In this document: one piece after another, positions 1-15,118 of the stretch
Numbering within the stretch: position 1 is the stretch's first letter
Layout: each line of letters starts with the position of its first letter
Origin: Streptococcus sp. VT 162
Lineage (GTDB): Bacteria > Bacillota > Bacilli > Lactobacillales > Streptococcaceae
Direction of reading: 5' to 3'
NCBI GenBank assembly: GCA_000688775.2
Contig: CP007628.2
Location: 1,612,001 to 1,676,000, forward strand
DNA: 64,000 nt
Program-made: the position numbers and the translations under genes
Notes under the pieces: model-generated
What the model was told of the DNA's origin: nothing
Database searches by the model: none
Seen by the model: only the letters and a program-made list of their open reading frames with translations

Positions 1-3000
1 TCATTTTCATCTAGATACTGCACTTCTGCCTTACTAAAGGTATCACGTGGATTTGCCTGCGTTCCCATAGCAAAGGTCAAGGTTTGAATCGCTACTGGCT
101 TGTTAAACTTCATACCAATATAATCACCTGTCTTGATGCTATTTGGTGATTTAATAATCGCATGGGTTGCCAAATCGCCATCCGTTACTTCTGCCAAACC
201 ACCTTCTACACCTGTTCGATTGGTGATAAAGGTGCTGATGATTTGGTCTGGATGCAAGACTTTTTGAACTTCAGACGCTAGAACTTCTTTCAAGGATAGG
301 ATAAATGGACGAATATGTTGAACACCCAATTCAGCCTTTTCCATATGGTCTACATAATGGAAGGTGTGAGTTTGAGACTGTTCGTACAATTTCAAACCTT
401 TATAGTAGCTATCCCAAAGTTTGGCTGCATCGTTTGTAGCCATGGCTTCAGTTCCTGTAAGGAAGGCATCGAGAGCATTCATTTGGTCAATTGCATTATC
501 CAACCAATAGTGGATTTGGGCAACCATTTTTTTATCGCCTGATGCTTTATAGAGTTCGGCTGCTTCTTTAATCTTGGCAAATTCTGCACGCAAGGCTGCA
601 CGTTCTGCAGTCACATCCTGACCTGCTTTGAGCTTGGTCATGAAGTCTGTTAATTTTGGAGCCAAATCTACAGATTCTTCCAGTTTGACGACACGATTAT
701 CCATGTTTTGGTTGATCATGTGCTTACCAAGTTCGCGGAAGGCTGCTGATACCTTGCTATCTTCAAAATGACCATTTTCTACAAAGTTGAAAGCAATGTC
801 ATTGATTTTCTTAGCTTCTTCTTCTGATTTCCACTGTTTCCATGAGTATTGAGCTCCTGAAAAGAGGGCAATCTTAGATGGCTCAGACTGTTGCATTGGG
901 TTCAACATGATACCAGATAGCAAGCTTGGATCCACATTTGGATGAAGGAATTTCTCACCACCACCTAGAATCAAGTGTTGTTTAGAGTTATCTGTTACAG
1001 GCCAGTTAATCCAAAGTGAAACTGGGCGATAGGTCTTGCCACCTGCGGATAGATTGTTCTTGAGAGTTGAAAGGAAGCTTTCAGAGACTTCACCCCAAAT
1101 CTTACCACCCGTCAAGGTCATGGATGTTGAACTTGGGAGATTTTCATTGAGGGATTTCAACTCATCCTCACGTCCATTACCCCAATACTGTCCAGGAACA
1201 AAGATCATTTCTTTACGAAGACCGCTATAAGTTCCCTGCATTTCAGTCAACCACTTGGTCATATCTTGCATCAAGCGGTTGTAGCTATTGTAGCCTCCGA
1301 CTGGACTTGGAGCATCATCTGCTAGGATACCAAATTCGCGGACACCCACTTTCATCAACTGGGTAAATTTGGCTTTGATGGTAGCCAGGTCTTCTTGGTA
1401 GTCCGCTTCATTGCCAAAGCGGATGCGGTTGTTCATGAATGGATGGATGGTCCAGACATAGCGTGTTTTACTTTGATTTCCGACACGAGCAAGTTCACGG
1501 ATTTCAGCTAGTTTTTCTTCCGGATAGAGTTCACGCCATTTCTTGTTGTGGTATGGATCATCTTTTGGTGCAAAGAAGTATTGGTTCAATTTCAAATCGC
1601 CACCGTAACGCATGAGCTCTGCACGATCGGCATTCGACCATGGGTTTCCATAGTAACCTTCGATGAAACCACGATTCTTGAGCTCTGCGTAATCTTCTAC
1701 TGTCACATTGTGAAGGACTGGTACTTGGCTTTCCTTGAGCATATGTTTCAAGGTTGTCAAACCATAGAAGACCGCATCTGTGTCTTTTCCGACGATGGAA
1801 ATCGAGTTATCCTTGATGCTCAAGACATAGGCGTCAATCTTGTCAAAGAGACCTGCTGAAACATTGGACAAGTTTTGCTCTGCTTGTGAGCCTTGTCCAT
1901 GCACCCCAAGATAGATATTGGTTGCGCCAGCGATTGCTGCCTTACCAGTTGTATAAGATACTTGATTATCCTGCAAGACACTCTTCAAGCGATTACGAGT
2001 ATAGATATCGAGTTGATCGCCCATAACCAGATTGACTTGCTTACGAAGGGCTGTAACACCTTCGCCATAAGTCACTTTTTGTGGCGTTGGGAAGACCTTG
2101 TACTCTTTCTTGAGATAGTCTGCGCTCTTGCTGGCAGCTGCAATGCTGTCCTCGCTAGCTGGTTTACTTGCAGTGAATTGATCTGCCAATTCAACTGTTC
2201 CATCACCTGTTTGCTCTACTTTTGGTTTTTCAGGTGTAGTTGGTTTTTCTGGTTGACTTGGTGCAGGCGTTTCTTGCTCTTCTTTGACAGGTTTCAATAG
2301 ATGAACTTCAGCCGCACTTGCAAAACCACCAACGCCTTCCAATACTTTCAACTCAATCTTGTTGGTATGTACCGCCGCAAAGTTGACTGTTTTTTCTTGG
2401 GCGTTGTTGTCCCAGCTTCCTTCTGAAACCTTGACCATTTGGCCATCTTTTTGTGCGTAGATTTCGTAGCGCGTCACAACACCATTTCCACCACCTGGAC
2501 GTGGGAGATACGTCAAGCCATTGACTTTTTCTGCTTCTTTCAAGGTCATAGTAAGGGTGTATGGCCCAGTGTCACCAGTCCATTTAGTATGCCAGAAGGT
2601 ATTTGGATCATTGTCAAAGGCCTTTTCAACAGCGCCTTCAGTATCGTTTCCTGGAAGTTGCTGACTGCTTGCGGTTGCAGTAATTTTATCATTTGAAATC
2701 AAACGAGGATTTACAAATGGTTTGTCTGACAACTCTGCACTATGCAAGATTCCTTTGAATCCACCGATGCTTTCAAGCGGTAGTACCAAGCTATTGTGGG
2801 CAAAGCGAGGGTGGGCTGGATTTGCAATACGCTCAATCTTTTCACCATCCACATAGACTTCTGTAGATTGTGGTTTGGTTACGATGGAGATTTGATAACG
2901 TTTGTTCTTTTCAAGTTTTTTATTGAATTGGATATGAAACTGTTCAAATTGATAAGCAAGGTAGCCGTCTTTATCAGCTAGATAGATACGGTTGTCCCCA

Positions 3001-5873
3001 CTTGTTGAGAAGGTTTGTTCCCCGTCTCCAGTGACAGTTACATCAAACTTCAAGACGTGACTTGGACCAACATCATCAGCCAAGCCTTCGATACTGCTAT
3101 CTTTCTCAAAGGCCAATCCCTGTTCGCTTGCCTTCACCTTCTTGCTTGCATAGTTCTTCACTGTTTCAGGATTGATGGTAAACAAATCACTTTGATCAAT
3201 CTCTTTTTCAGGATTTGACTGGGGTGCATAAGGGCTCGTTGGTAGGGTGCGTTCTGCAAAGGTCGCAGCTGCACGGTCAGATCCCCAGGTGCGTTCTGCA
3301 GTGGTTTGCATGCTCTTGAAGAAGCGTTTAAAGATATCATAAGAGGTCAAACCGGTCTCATGAAGGTCGATATTATCATTCCAAACTGCGTGACCACCAC
3401 CAAGGATACTTGGATGAGAAGCTGGTAGAAGTGGACCTCCACCTGTTCTAAAATCATTCGGTGTCCAGCTATTGTACTGACGTTCGTAGTTAGCATAGTC
3501 CCCGTAAGCTGCTTGACTATTGCTTCCACTTGGCACACTATAGGTCGGTACATCTGTGATGTTGATAATCTTAGCTCCCTGAGCAATGGCTTCATTTGGT
3601 CGTTGCCAATGGATGCTCCAGATATCAACTTCTACTCCGTTCCAATCAACAGGAGTGCTCCCACGTTTCGCACTGAGTGAGCCCCAGATACGAGGTGTAT
3701 AGCCTTTAGACTTGATATATTTCGTCAAGTCATTGACATAGCGGCGATAGCTTTCGCGACTGCCATAGTATTCATCCGTTCCGATATGAACAGTGGATAC
3801 ACCATGCAAAGGAGCATCTGGTCCATCTAGGAGTTTGTCATAGACGGATTTGACAAATTTAAGAGTTTCTTCATACTTAGTATCCAAGTCTAGCATGGCA
3901 ACTCGTTCGACATTGTGCTTGCCTGCATAATCACTCAGACTACCTTGATACATGAGGTCTGGACGAACTTTGACAAAGGACAGTGCATGACCTGGTGTGT
4001 CAATTTCTGGTACTAGGTTGATATGAAGAGCCTTTGCCAATTTAATCAGATTTTGCATTTCTTCCTTGGTATAATGCTCATCTGATGTTAATTTTTGACC
4101 ATTCTCACCGACAATATCTGTCTCTACACGGAAACCAGTCTTGGCATGTTCAAGTACATACTTAAGTTGTTCTTCTGGAGATAGATTCTTACCTGCCAAG
4201 TGTTCCTTGAGGAAGATATAGTTATCATTAAGGTGCAACTGCAAGTCGTTCATCTTGTAGTAGGCCATGTTGAGCATGATGTCTACGAGGGTGTCATAAG
4301 GGATAAATTTACGACCTGTATCCAACATAAAGCCACGGTGGCTGAAACTTGGGAAATCTCGAATTTCGCCATTTTGTAGGTCTGTTTCTCCCATTTGAAG
4401 AAGAGTACGAGTTGCGTAAAAGGCTCCTGTGTTTGTGGCAGCTTCGATGGTAATCACATCATTTTGGATAGTGATACCGTACCCTTCTTTACCATAACCC
4501 TTGTTTTCAACCTTTTTAAATTCGATTCGTTTTTGAGCCTGTTTGTCACTTGTTGCAAGTTCCAATCCACGGCTTGCAAGGTCTGACTGGTAGAAGCTTG
4601 CTGCCTGATCAAAGCCCGAATCTCCTGTCGCAAGAACTGTATCTGAAGTGATAGAAGATTGACCTTCTTTTCCATACCATTGTTGAACAGCTGGTGCTAC
4701 TTTTGGTTTTACACCCACACCCTCGTCCTGATGTAGCCCCTTGATGACTACTTCAAATTCCTTAGTGAAAGTATGACTGTCTCTGATTTGTTGCACCATG
4801 ACCTTGACGCGTTGGTCTGTCAAAGGCTTATAGATGTGATTTTGAAGGTCAATCACACCTTGCTTGTTGCTTCCGATAAGGCTAACTTTCCCTGGTAAAG
4901 TTGGTAAGACAAGAGACTGTCCGTCTTCTGCTACTGTTAGTTCGGTTACTTGGCGGATATCCGTCACCTTACTATGGTCCGGAATGTTAGAATAAGCACG
5001 AATTTCTTGGATACCAACGTTTCTCCAACCCATTGTGCCCGCTTGGTAATCATTGACCTCAAGTTTGAGGTACTTAGCTTTGATACTTTCAGCTAGGTCT
5101 ACTTTCTCATCTAAAACAGGATCTCCAGTTTTGGTATGAGCAAGTTTCCATTGTTTTTCTCCATTAGCGCCCACGTCTTCTTGACCTGCATAGTAGAGAC
5201 TCCAAGATTTGATATTGGGGTCATTTTGCCCATTACGAAGACGACGATCCCAGTCAATTTCTACATGTTTGATTAAGGTTGTCTTAGGAAGGGTCAATTC
5301 AAAAGTTGGTTTTGGTGCGTCTTTGTCTGTAGCCCAACGAGTATTGTCATCTCCGTCGATAGCCTTATCTGCAGTAAAGTTGGTACCAGTCTCATGGTTG
5401 CTCGCCTGAGCAGTAGCACCTTCGAGATGATTGACATCTTCTCTATCTTCGATTTGCTTTTCAGCTGGTTTTGGTGCGGGCGTAGCTGTTTCAGCTGGTT
5501 TATTGTCTGCCTTTGGTGTTTCAACCGGTTTCGGCGTTTCTGCTGGCTTGGGACTTGCAGGACTTGTATCTGGTTTTGCATCTTCACTTGCTGCAGGATT
5601 GGTTCCTCCGTCAGTCGCTGGAGTTTCTTCATGACTTGCTTCTGTTGCAGCTTCTGCATCCGCCTTTTTAAGCGCATCGGCTAAATCATCGGGTAACTTA
5701 TCCAGTGCTTGAACATGGGTGATGCTTCCCTCTGTTTCTGAAGGCGCTGCTGTTTCTGCTGCCTGAACCATATTGGCTCCAAAGATACTAGCACCAATCA
5801 TAACGGAGGCTGCACCTATTGCAAATTTTCTTATACTATAGTGACAGCGTTTCTCAAAAAAATGTCTATCCAT
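1..5873 (-). CDS. Wall-associated GH20-GH84 multidomain glycosidase (3' end beyond the window)
   Basis: I translated this from the ATG at 5873, preceded by AGGAG; it stays open for 1957 codons and runs off position 1, so the C-terminus and any LPXTG anchor are not seen. It starts with a YSIRK-type signal (HYSIRKFAIGAASVMIG), followed by an Ala/Pro/Glu-rich linker. Domains in order: a discoidin/CBM32-like module (about 140-290, DKAIDGDDNTRWATD), a GH20 catalytic domain with the HIGTDEYYG motif (catalytic pair D700-E701), a LamG-like stretch, a second CBM32 (about 1060-1190, AFDNDPNTFWHTKW), a GH84 domain (EGYYGNPWS; adjacent aspartates D1519-D1520 in GILADDAP) and the beginning of a third discoidin module. 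GH20 enzymes remove terminal HexNAc or lacto-N-biose; GH84 enzymes remove beta-GlcNAc. Both use substrate-assisted catalysis. The exact GH20 specificity (hexosaminidase or lacto-N-biosidase) is unresolved. It probably acts on host mucin or glycoprotein glycans outside the cell, alongside the GH101 gene just upstream. Confidence 0.88.
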   Translation of the reverse strand, partial: MDRHFFEKRCHYSIRKFAIGAASVMIGASIFGANMVQAAETAAPSETEGSITHVQALDKLPDDLADALKKADAEAATEASHEETPATDGGTNPAASEDAKPDTSPASPKPAETPKPVETPKADNKPAETATPAPKPAEKQIEDREDVNHLEGATAQASNHETGTNFTADKAIDGDDNTRWATDKDAPKPTFELTLPKTTLIKHVEIDWDRRLRNGQNDPNIKSWSLYYAGQEDVGANGEKQWKLAHTKTGDPVLDEKVDLAESIKAKYLKLEVNDYQAGTMGWRNVGIQEIRAYSNIPDHSKVTDIRQVTELTVAEDGQSLVLPTLPGKVSLIGSNKQGVIDLQNHIYKPLTDQRVKVMVQQIRDSHTFTKEFEVVIKGLHQDEGVGVKPKVAPAVQQWYGKEGQSSITSDTVLATGDSGFDQAASFYQSDLASRGLELATSDKQAQKRIEFKKVENKGYGKEGYGITIQNDVITIEAATNTGAFYATRTLLQMGETDLQNGEIRDFPSFSHRGFMLDTGRKFIPYDTLVDIMLNMAYYKMNDLQLHLNDNYIFLKEHLAGKNLSPEEQLKYVLEHAKTGFRVETDIVGENGQKLTSDEHYTKEEMQNLIKLAKALHINLVPEIDTPGHALSFVKVRPDLMYQGSLSDYAGKHNVERVAMLDLDTKYEETLKFVKSVYDKLLDGPDAPLHGVSTVHIGTDEYYGSRESYRRYVNDLTKYIKSKGYTPRIWGSLSAKRGSTPVDWNGVEVDIWSIHWQRPNEAIAQGAKIINITDVPTYSVPSGSNSQAAYGDYANYERQYNSWTPNDFRTGGGPLLPASHPSILGGGHAVWNDNIDLHETGLTSYDIFKRFFKSMQTTAERTWGSDRAAATFAERTLPTSPYAPQSNPEKEIDQSDLFTINPETVKNYASKKVKASEQGLAFEKDSSIEGLADDVGPSHVLKFDVTVTGDGEQTFSTSGDNRIYLADKDGYLAYQFEQFHIQFNKKLEKNKRYQISIVTKPQSTEVYVDGEKIERIANPAHPRFAHNSLVLPLESIGGFKGILHSAELSDKPFVNPRLISNDKITATASSQQLPGNDTEGAVEKAFDNDPNTFWHTKWTGDTGPYTLTMTLKEAEKVNGLTYLPRPGGGNGVVTRYEIYAQKDGQMVKVSEGSWDNNAQEKTVNFAAVHTNKIELKVLEGVGGFASAAEVHLLKPVKEEQETPAPSQPEKPTTPEKPKVEQTGDGTVELADQFTASKPASEDSIAAASKSADYLKKEYKVFPTPQKVTYGEGVTALRKQVNLVMGDQLDIYTRNRLKSVLQDNQVSYTTGKAAIAGATNIYLGVHGQGSQAEQNLSNVSAGLFDKIDAYVLSIKDNSISIVGKDTDAVFYGLTTLKHMLKESQVPVLHNVTVEDYAELKNRGFIEGYYGNPWSNADRAELMRYGGDLKLNQYFFAPKDDPYHNKKWRELYPEEKLAEIRELARVGNQSKTRYVWTIHPFMNNRIRFGNEADYQEDLATIKAKFTQLMKVGVREFGILADDAPSPVGGYNSYNRLMQDMTKWLTEMQGTYSGLRKEMIFVPGQYWGNGREDELKSLNENLPSSTSMTLTGGKIWGEVSESFLSTLKNNLSAGGKTYRPVSLWINWPVTDNSKQHLILGGGEKFLHPNVDPSLLSGIMLNPMQQSEPSKIALFSGAQYSWKQWKSEEEAKKINDIAFNFVENGHFEDSKVSAAFRELGKHMINQNMDNRVVKLEESVDLAPKLTDFMTKLKAGQDVTAERAALRAEFAKIKEAAELYKASGDKKMVAQIHYWLDNAIDQMNALDAFLTGTEAMATNDAAKLWDSYYKGLKLYEQSQTHTFHYVDHMEKAELGVQHIRPFILSLKEVLASEVQKVLHPDQIISTFITNRTGVEGGLAEVTDGDLATHAIIKSPNSIKTGDYIGMKFNKPVAIQTLTFAMGTQANPRDTFSKAEVQYLDEN

Positions 5874-5893
5874 CTTTCTCCTATTCCTTTCAT

Positions 5894-5918
5894 CCGCGTA
5901 CATGAGTAAGCGGTATCA
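5894..5918 (-). promoter_or_regulatory. cre-like site and inverted repeat before the GH20-GH84 gene
   Basis: On the minus strand TGATACCGCTTACT (5905-5918) matches the CcpA cre consensus TGNAANCGNWNNCW at all but one fixed position. It overlaps an inverted repeat, ccgcgtac (5894-5901) and gtaagcgg (5906-5913), with a 4-nt loop. It lies about 35 bases before the start codon. No convincing -10/-35 pair is visible in the short space after the upstream terminator, so this may regulate read-through transcription. Inferred from consensus only. Confidence 0.45.
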
Positions 5919-5929
5919 TTTCTCCTTTG

Positions 5930-5958
5930 AAAAAGGAGAGAACCAAGAGGTCCTCTCC
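5930..5958 (-). terminator. Rho-independent terminator after the protease-GH101 gene
   Basis: On the minus strand a 10-bp stem (GGAGAGGACC with GGTTCTCTCC, one G-U pair) closes a TCTT loop and is followed by a T-run. It lies between the stop of the GH101 gene and the start of the GH20-GH84 gene, so it should reduce transcription into the second gene. Confidence 0.75.
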
Positions 5959-6013
5959 GGCTGTTTGATCCTATTTGATTCGAGATCTTTTGGATTTCTA
6001 AAACCAAATCTGT

Positions 6014-12388
<6,375 letters not shown>

Positions 12389-12407
12389 CTAAATCCTTTC
12401 ATTTTCC

Positions 12408-12421
12408 AGTAAGCGTTTACA
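12408..12421 (-). promoter_or_regulatory. CcpA cre operator of the GH101 gene
   Basis: The minus-strand 14-mer TGTAAACGCTTACT fits the cre consensus TGNAANCGNWNNCW at every fixed position. It is 26 bases before the start codon, downstream of the promoter, so CcpA bound here would block transcription in glucose. This fits an enzyme used to forage host glycans. Confidence 0.75.
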
Positions 12422-12498
12422 TTTCTTTTTTAAAAAATACTCCTTTCTCTGAAAGTGCTCTGCTTAACTGTTATAAATAAAAATTAATTGTACTTTTA

Positions 12499-12527
12499 AT
12501 ATAACAAATAAAAAGGCAGAAAGCAAT
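12499..12527 (-). promoter_or_regulatory. Promoter of the protease-GH101 gene
   Basis: The -35 TTGCTT (12522-12527) and -10 TATATT (12499-12504) are separed by 17 bp, with a TGT extended -10. The untranslated leader of about 110 bases contains the cre site. Confidence 0.7.
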
Positions 12528-12607
12528 AGGAAATAGGTAAAATTCACTAAAATTTTCTCTTTTCTGAAAAATTCTATCTCTCATCATTCAGGGACTTATA
12601 CAAAGAT

Positions 12608-12645
12608 AAAAAAGGACTTAACCATCATATCGATGGCTAAATCCT
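12608..12645 (-). terminator. Terminator at the end of the polysaccharide locus / aliA remnant
   Basis: The minus strand forms a 14-bp stem (AAGGATTTAGCCAT with ATGGTTAAGTCCTT, two G-U pairs) followed by a run of T. It lies just after the stop of the aliA remnant and was presumably the native aliA terminator; it now ends transcription of the capsule-type operon. Confidence 0.8.
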
Positions 12646-12659
12646 TTACTTTTTTAAAG

Positions 12660-12825
12660 TTATTTCACATGGTTTGCGAGATCTTCTTGGGCCTTTTTAT
12701 TTGACTCTTCTTTTTCTTTCAACCATTTTTCTTGAGCTTTTTGGTATTCTTCTGTTGTCTTAGAAGTGTACTTATAAGACTGACGATTGATATTTGTGCC
12801 TACTAAATAAGTAGTAGAATCTTGT
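12660..12825 (-). pseudogene. aliA: 3' remnant of aliA-type oligopeptide-binding lipoprotein gene
   Basis: Only the C-terminal part of an AliA/AmiA-family substrate-binding protein remains, from about YLVGTN to the stop. It can be aligned by eye with the C-terminus of the aliD-like protein in this window (SLVGIKGDGNNYKY... ending ENHVK, against YLVGTNINRQSYKY... ending ANHVK). The typical Lys/Glu-rich tail (TTEEYQKAQEKWLKEKEES) is present. There is no start codon with a ribosome site, no lipobox and no binding domain. The frame is open back to a TTG at 12857, but that segment is out-of-frame rmlA sequence. aliA normally closes pneumococcal capsule loci, so the deletion has fused the locus to the tail of its old flanking gene. 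Confidence 0.85.
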
Positions 12826-12873
12826 TGGGTATAATCGTGTTCCCGAACCACCTGCAAGAATAATACCTTTCAT
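12826..12873 (-). pseudogene. rmlA: 5' remnant of rmlA (glucose-1-phosphate thymidylyltransferase)
   Basis: The 16 codons from the ATG at 12873 read MKGIILAGGSGTRLYP, the invariant nucleotide-binding N-terminus of RmlA, which begins dTDP-rhamnose synthesis. Homology stops after the Pro codon; the frame then runs 17 more residues into aliA-derived sequence and stops. The remaining roughly 270 residues, and any rmlC, rmlB and rmlD, are absent. This is a clear deletion scar joining rmlA to the aliA tail and shows that an ancestor had rhamnose genes here. Confidence 0.85.
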
Positions 12874-12921
12874 AATGAAGTAATCTTTCTAACGAACTGA
12901 TCAATGAGTAGCTTCAAATTC

Positions 12922-13974
12922 TTACTTCAATTTAGAAATGGCCGATTTCAGATAATCTCCACTTCGAATCGCTACTCCTACTTGTCTGGCATTAGCCGAC
13001 AGTTCCATGTAATCTTGATCTGTCAAATCGTCTAATGCCTTTTGGAGGTCATGTAGAGAATCAATTGCTATACCACATTGCTTATCTAGCACAAAATGCG
13101 CAAGGGCAGACTCTTTCCAAACAACTAGAGGAAAGCCCGAAGCCAAATAAAGAGAAGCCTTGTGGGAGTTGTTAATACGTAGGTAATTTCCGAAAGAACC
13201 TTTGCAAGTTTCTGAACTATCACCATCCCACACCAAACCAAAACTACCTTGAAGAGCATTTGGGAGGTCATCTGGCATAAAGGAACCAAAGTAGGTGGTA
13301 TTTTTCAATGCACGACTTTCATCGTACCCCATTCCATAGAGATTATAGGCTGGCTGTTCTGGCAAATTATAAAGATAGCCTGATTTTGTTGGAATTAGAT
13401 TTCCGGCGATGATAATCGCTTCTTCTTTTTGGGGAACATTTTTTTCCTCAAAGTTCGGAATCAGATAGTCAAAAATCTCCAAGCTAACCATTTTATCTGA
13501 TGGTACGCCTTGAATTGTCAAGGCATTTTTCATGATATCATTATGAACGATAATGCCATCCACTGATGTAAGAGCTGCCTTCTCTTGGAAGTAATTTCTC
13601 ACTTTATGACGAAGTTTCACTGCTGAATTTCCTACATGACGCAAGGTTTCAACATCATGGATCACAAGATAGAATTTGACTCCTCTATTTTGCGCCTGCT
13701 TAATGAGTTGTGAGATGAAAAATGTATGGTGTATAATCGGGAACTGAATCAGCAATTCATCTCCAGATCCTAACTGATCAAACACAGACTTGATTGCCCG
13801 ATATTTGTGTTGCTGAGCTTTAAAGAAATTCATCTTATACCAATTCTCAACCTTGAGTTCCAACCCCTTATAACCCTCTGAGACTAGAATAGCTTCCACG
13901 TCATTTCGTGCCTTATTTCCTGCATTCTTTTCATATTCATTACTCAGAAATGAATCCTTCAGATAATATTTCAC
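12922..13974 (-). CDS. Gtf3/WefE-like sugar transferase (candidate galactofuranosyltransferase)
   Basis: 350 residues, soluble and without a membrane segment. It resembles the Gtf3-like transferase family found after glf in streptococcal polysaccharide loci: an N-terminal half with FQQLG/LIQFP-type elements (here GDELLIQFPIIHHTF) and a C-terminal donor-binding half (NYLRINNSHKASLYLASGFPLVVW). Family members in receptor polysaccharide loci transfer galactofuranose or other hexoses. Its position directly after glf (27-base gap) supports UDP-Galf as donor, but that is inference. It is the last intact gene of the locus and is followed by the rmlA/aliA scar. Confidence 0.75.
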   Translation of the reverse strand: MKYYLKDSFLSNEYEKNAGNKARNDVEAILVSEGYKGLELKVENWYKMNFFKAQQHKYRAIKSVFDQLGSGDELLIQFPIIHHTFFISQLIKQAQNRGVKFYLVIHDVETLRHVGNSAVKLRHKVRNYFQEKAALTSVDGIIVHNDIMKNALTIQGVPSDKMVSLEIFDYLIPNFEEKNVPQKEEAIIIAGNLIPTKSGYLYNLPEQPAYNLYGMGYDESRALKNTTYFGSFMPDDLPNALQGSFGLVWDGDSSETCKGSFGNYLRINNSHKASLYLASGFPLVVWKESALAHFVLDKQCGIAIDSLHDLQKALDDLTDQDYMELSANARQVGVAIRSGDYLKSAISKLK

Positions 13975-14001
13975 CTTTTCTCCCCTTTATCTGTGATGTT
14001 C

Positions 14002-15105
14002 TTAGATACTCCCTAGTTCTTCCTCTACCACATCCAATGCACGTTCGATTACCACATGCATATCGTAGTATTTATAATCTGCTAAACGTCCACAGAAAAT
14101 AACCTTATCATTCTGTGCTGCTTCTTCTTGATATTTAGCAAAGATAGCATTATTTCTCTCATCATTGATTGGATAATAGGGCTCATCTCCACGTTTCCAA
14201 TCAGCTGGGTATTCGCGAGTAATAACCGTTTTCTCCTGAGTACCATACTCAAAATGTTTATGCTCAATAATGCGAGTATAAGGAATCTCACGTTCTGTAT
14301 AGTTTACTACAGCATTCCCTTGATAATTTTCTTCATCCAAGACTTCATGTTCAAAACGAAGGCTACGGTATTCCAACTCCCCGTGTTTGTAGTCAAAGTA
14401 CTGGTCAATCATCCCTGTAAAGACAACTTTTTCAGCTGATGCTTCTAGCTCTTCACGATTGGCAAAGAAATCAACACCAAGCTCTACTTCTACATCGCCA
14501 AGCATGTTTTCAATGATGACGTTGTAACCCCCAATTGGAATACCTTGGTAACGGTCGTTAAAGTAGTTGTTATCAAAGGTCAAACGCACTGGGAGGCGCT
14601 TGATAATAAATGGCGGAAGGTCTGTTGCAGAACGTCCCCATTGTTTTTCAGTATAGCCCTTGATCAACTTTTCATAGATATCTGGACCAATCAACTTGAT
14701 GGCTTGTTCTTCCAAGTTCTTGGGCTCAACATCTTTCATATCCGCCGTTTGCTGGGCAATCTTGTTCTTGACTTCTTGAGGAGTCTTGGTACCCCACATA
14801 GCATAGAAGGTATTCATGTTGAAAGGAAGATTGTAGAGGCTACCCTTGTAGTTAGCCACTGGTGAGTTGATGTAGTTGTTAAATTCAGCAAATTGATTGA
14901 CATAATCCCATACTTTCTTATTAGAAGTATGGAAAATGTGGGCGCCATACTTGTGAACATTGATGCCCTCAACATTTTCACAGTAGATATTTCCACCAAT
15001 GTGATCACGCTTGTCAATCACTTTTACTTTTTTACCGCGTTTTGTAGCTTCGTGTGCGAAGATTGCTCCAGACAAACCAGCACCAACGATAAGATAATCG
15101 TACAT
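14002..15105 (-). CDS. glf: UDP-galactopyranose mutase
   Basis: 367 residues, normal length. It converts UDP-galactopyranose to UDP-galactofuranose using reduced FAD. The N-terminal dinucleotide-binding motif is clear (YLIVGAGLSGAIFAHEA), followed by the family signature around DKRDHIGGNIYCE and KYGAHIFHTSNKKVW. A ribosome site (AGGAGA) precedes the ATG. It sits between an acyltransferase gene and a Gtf3/WefE-like transferase and shows that the polymer contains galactofuranose. Confidence 0.97.
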   Translation of the reverse strand: MYDYLIVGAGLSGAIFAHEATKRGKKVKVIDKRDHIGGNIYCENVEGINVHKYGAHIFHTSNKKVWDYVNQFAEFNNYINSPVANYKGSLYNLPFNMNTFYAMWGTKTPQEVKNKIAQQTADMKDVEPKNLEEQAIKLIGPDIYEKLIKGYTEKQWGRSATDLPPFIIKRLPVRLTFDNNYFNDRYQGIPIGGYNVIIENMLGDVEVELGVDFFANREELEASAEKVVFTGMIDQYFDYKHGELEYRSLRFEHEVLDEENYQGNAVVNYTEREIPYTRIIEHKHFEYGTQEKTVITREYPADWKRGDEPYYPINDERNNAIFAKYQEEAAQNDKVIFCGRLADYKYYDMHVVIERALDVVEEELGSI

Positions 15106-15118
15106 AGTGTTCTCCTTT

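Noticed and set aside
3158..3628. Minus-strand frames that might indicate a frameshift in the GH20-GH84 gene
   Set aside because: The GH20 motif at 3771-3776, the GH84 motif at 1314-1319 and the window edge are all in the same frame as the ATG at 5873, so no net shift is present.
5294..5677. Gln/Leu-rich reading frame on the minus strand
   Set aside because: It is an out-of-frame read of the Ala/Pro/Glu-rich linker of the GH20-GH84 protein; no ribosome site or promoter.
12660..12857. A 65-residue protein starting with TTG
   Set aside because: The first residues are rmlA sequence in the wrong frame and the rest is the aliA C-terminus; it is a scar, not a gene.
12820..12921. Insertion sequence as cause of the rmlA-aliA junction
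   Set aside because: No transposase fragment, terminal inverted repeat or target duplication is visible; a plain deletion explains it.
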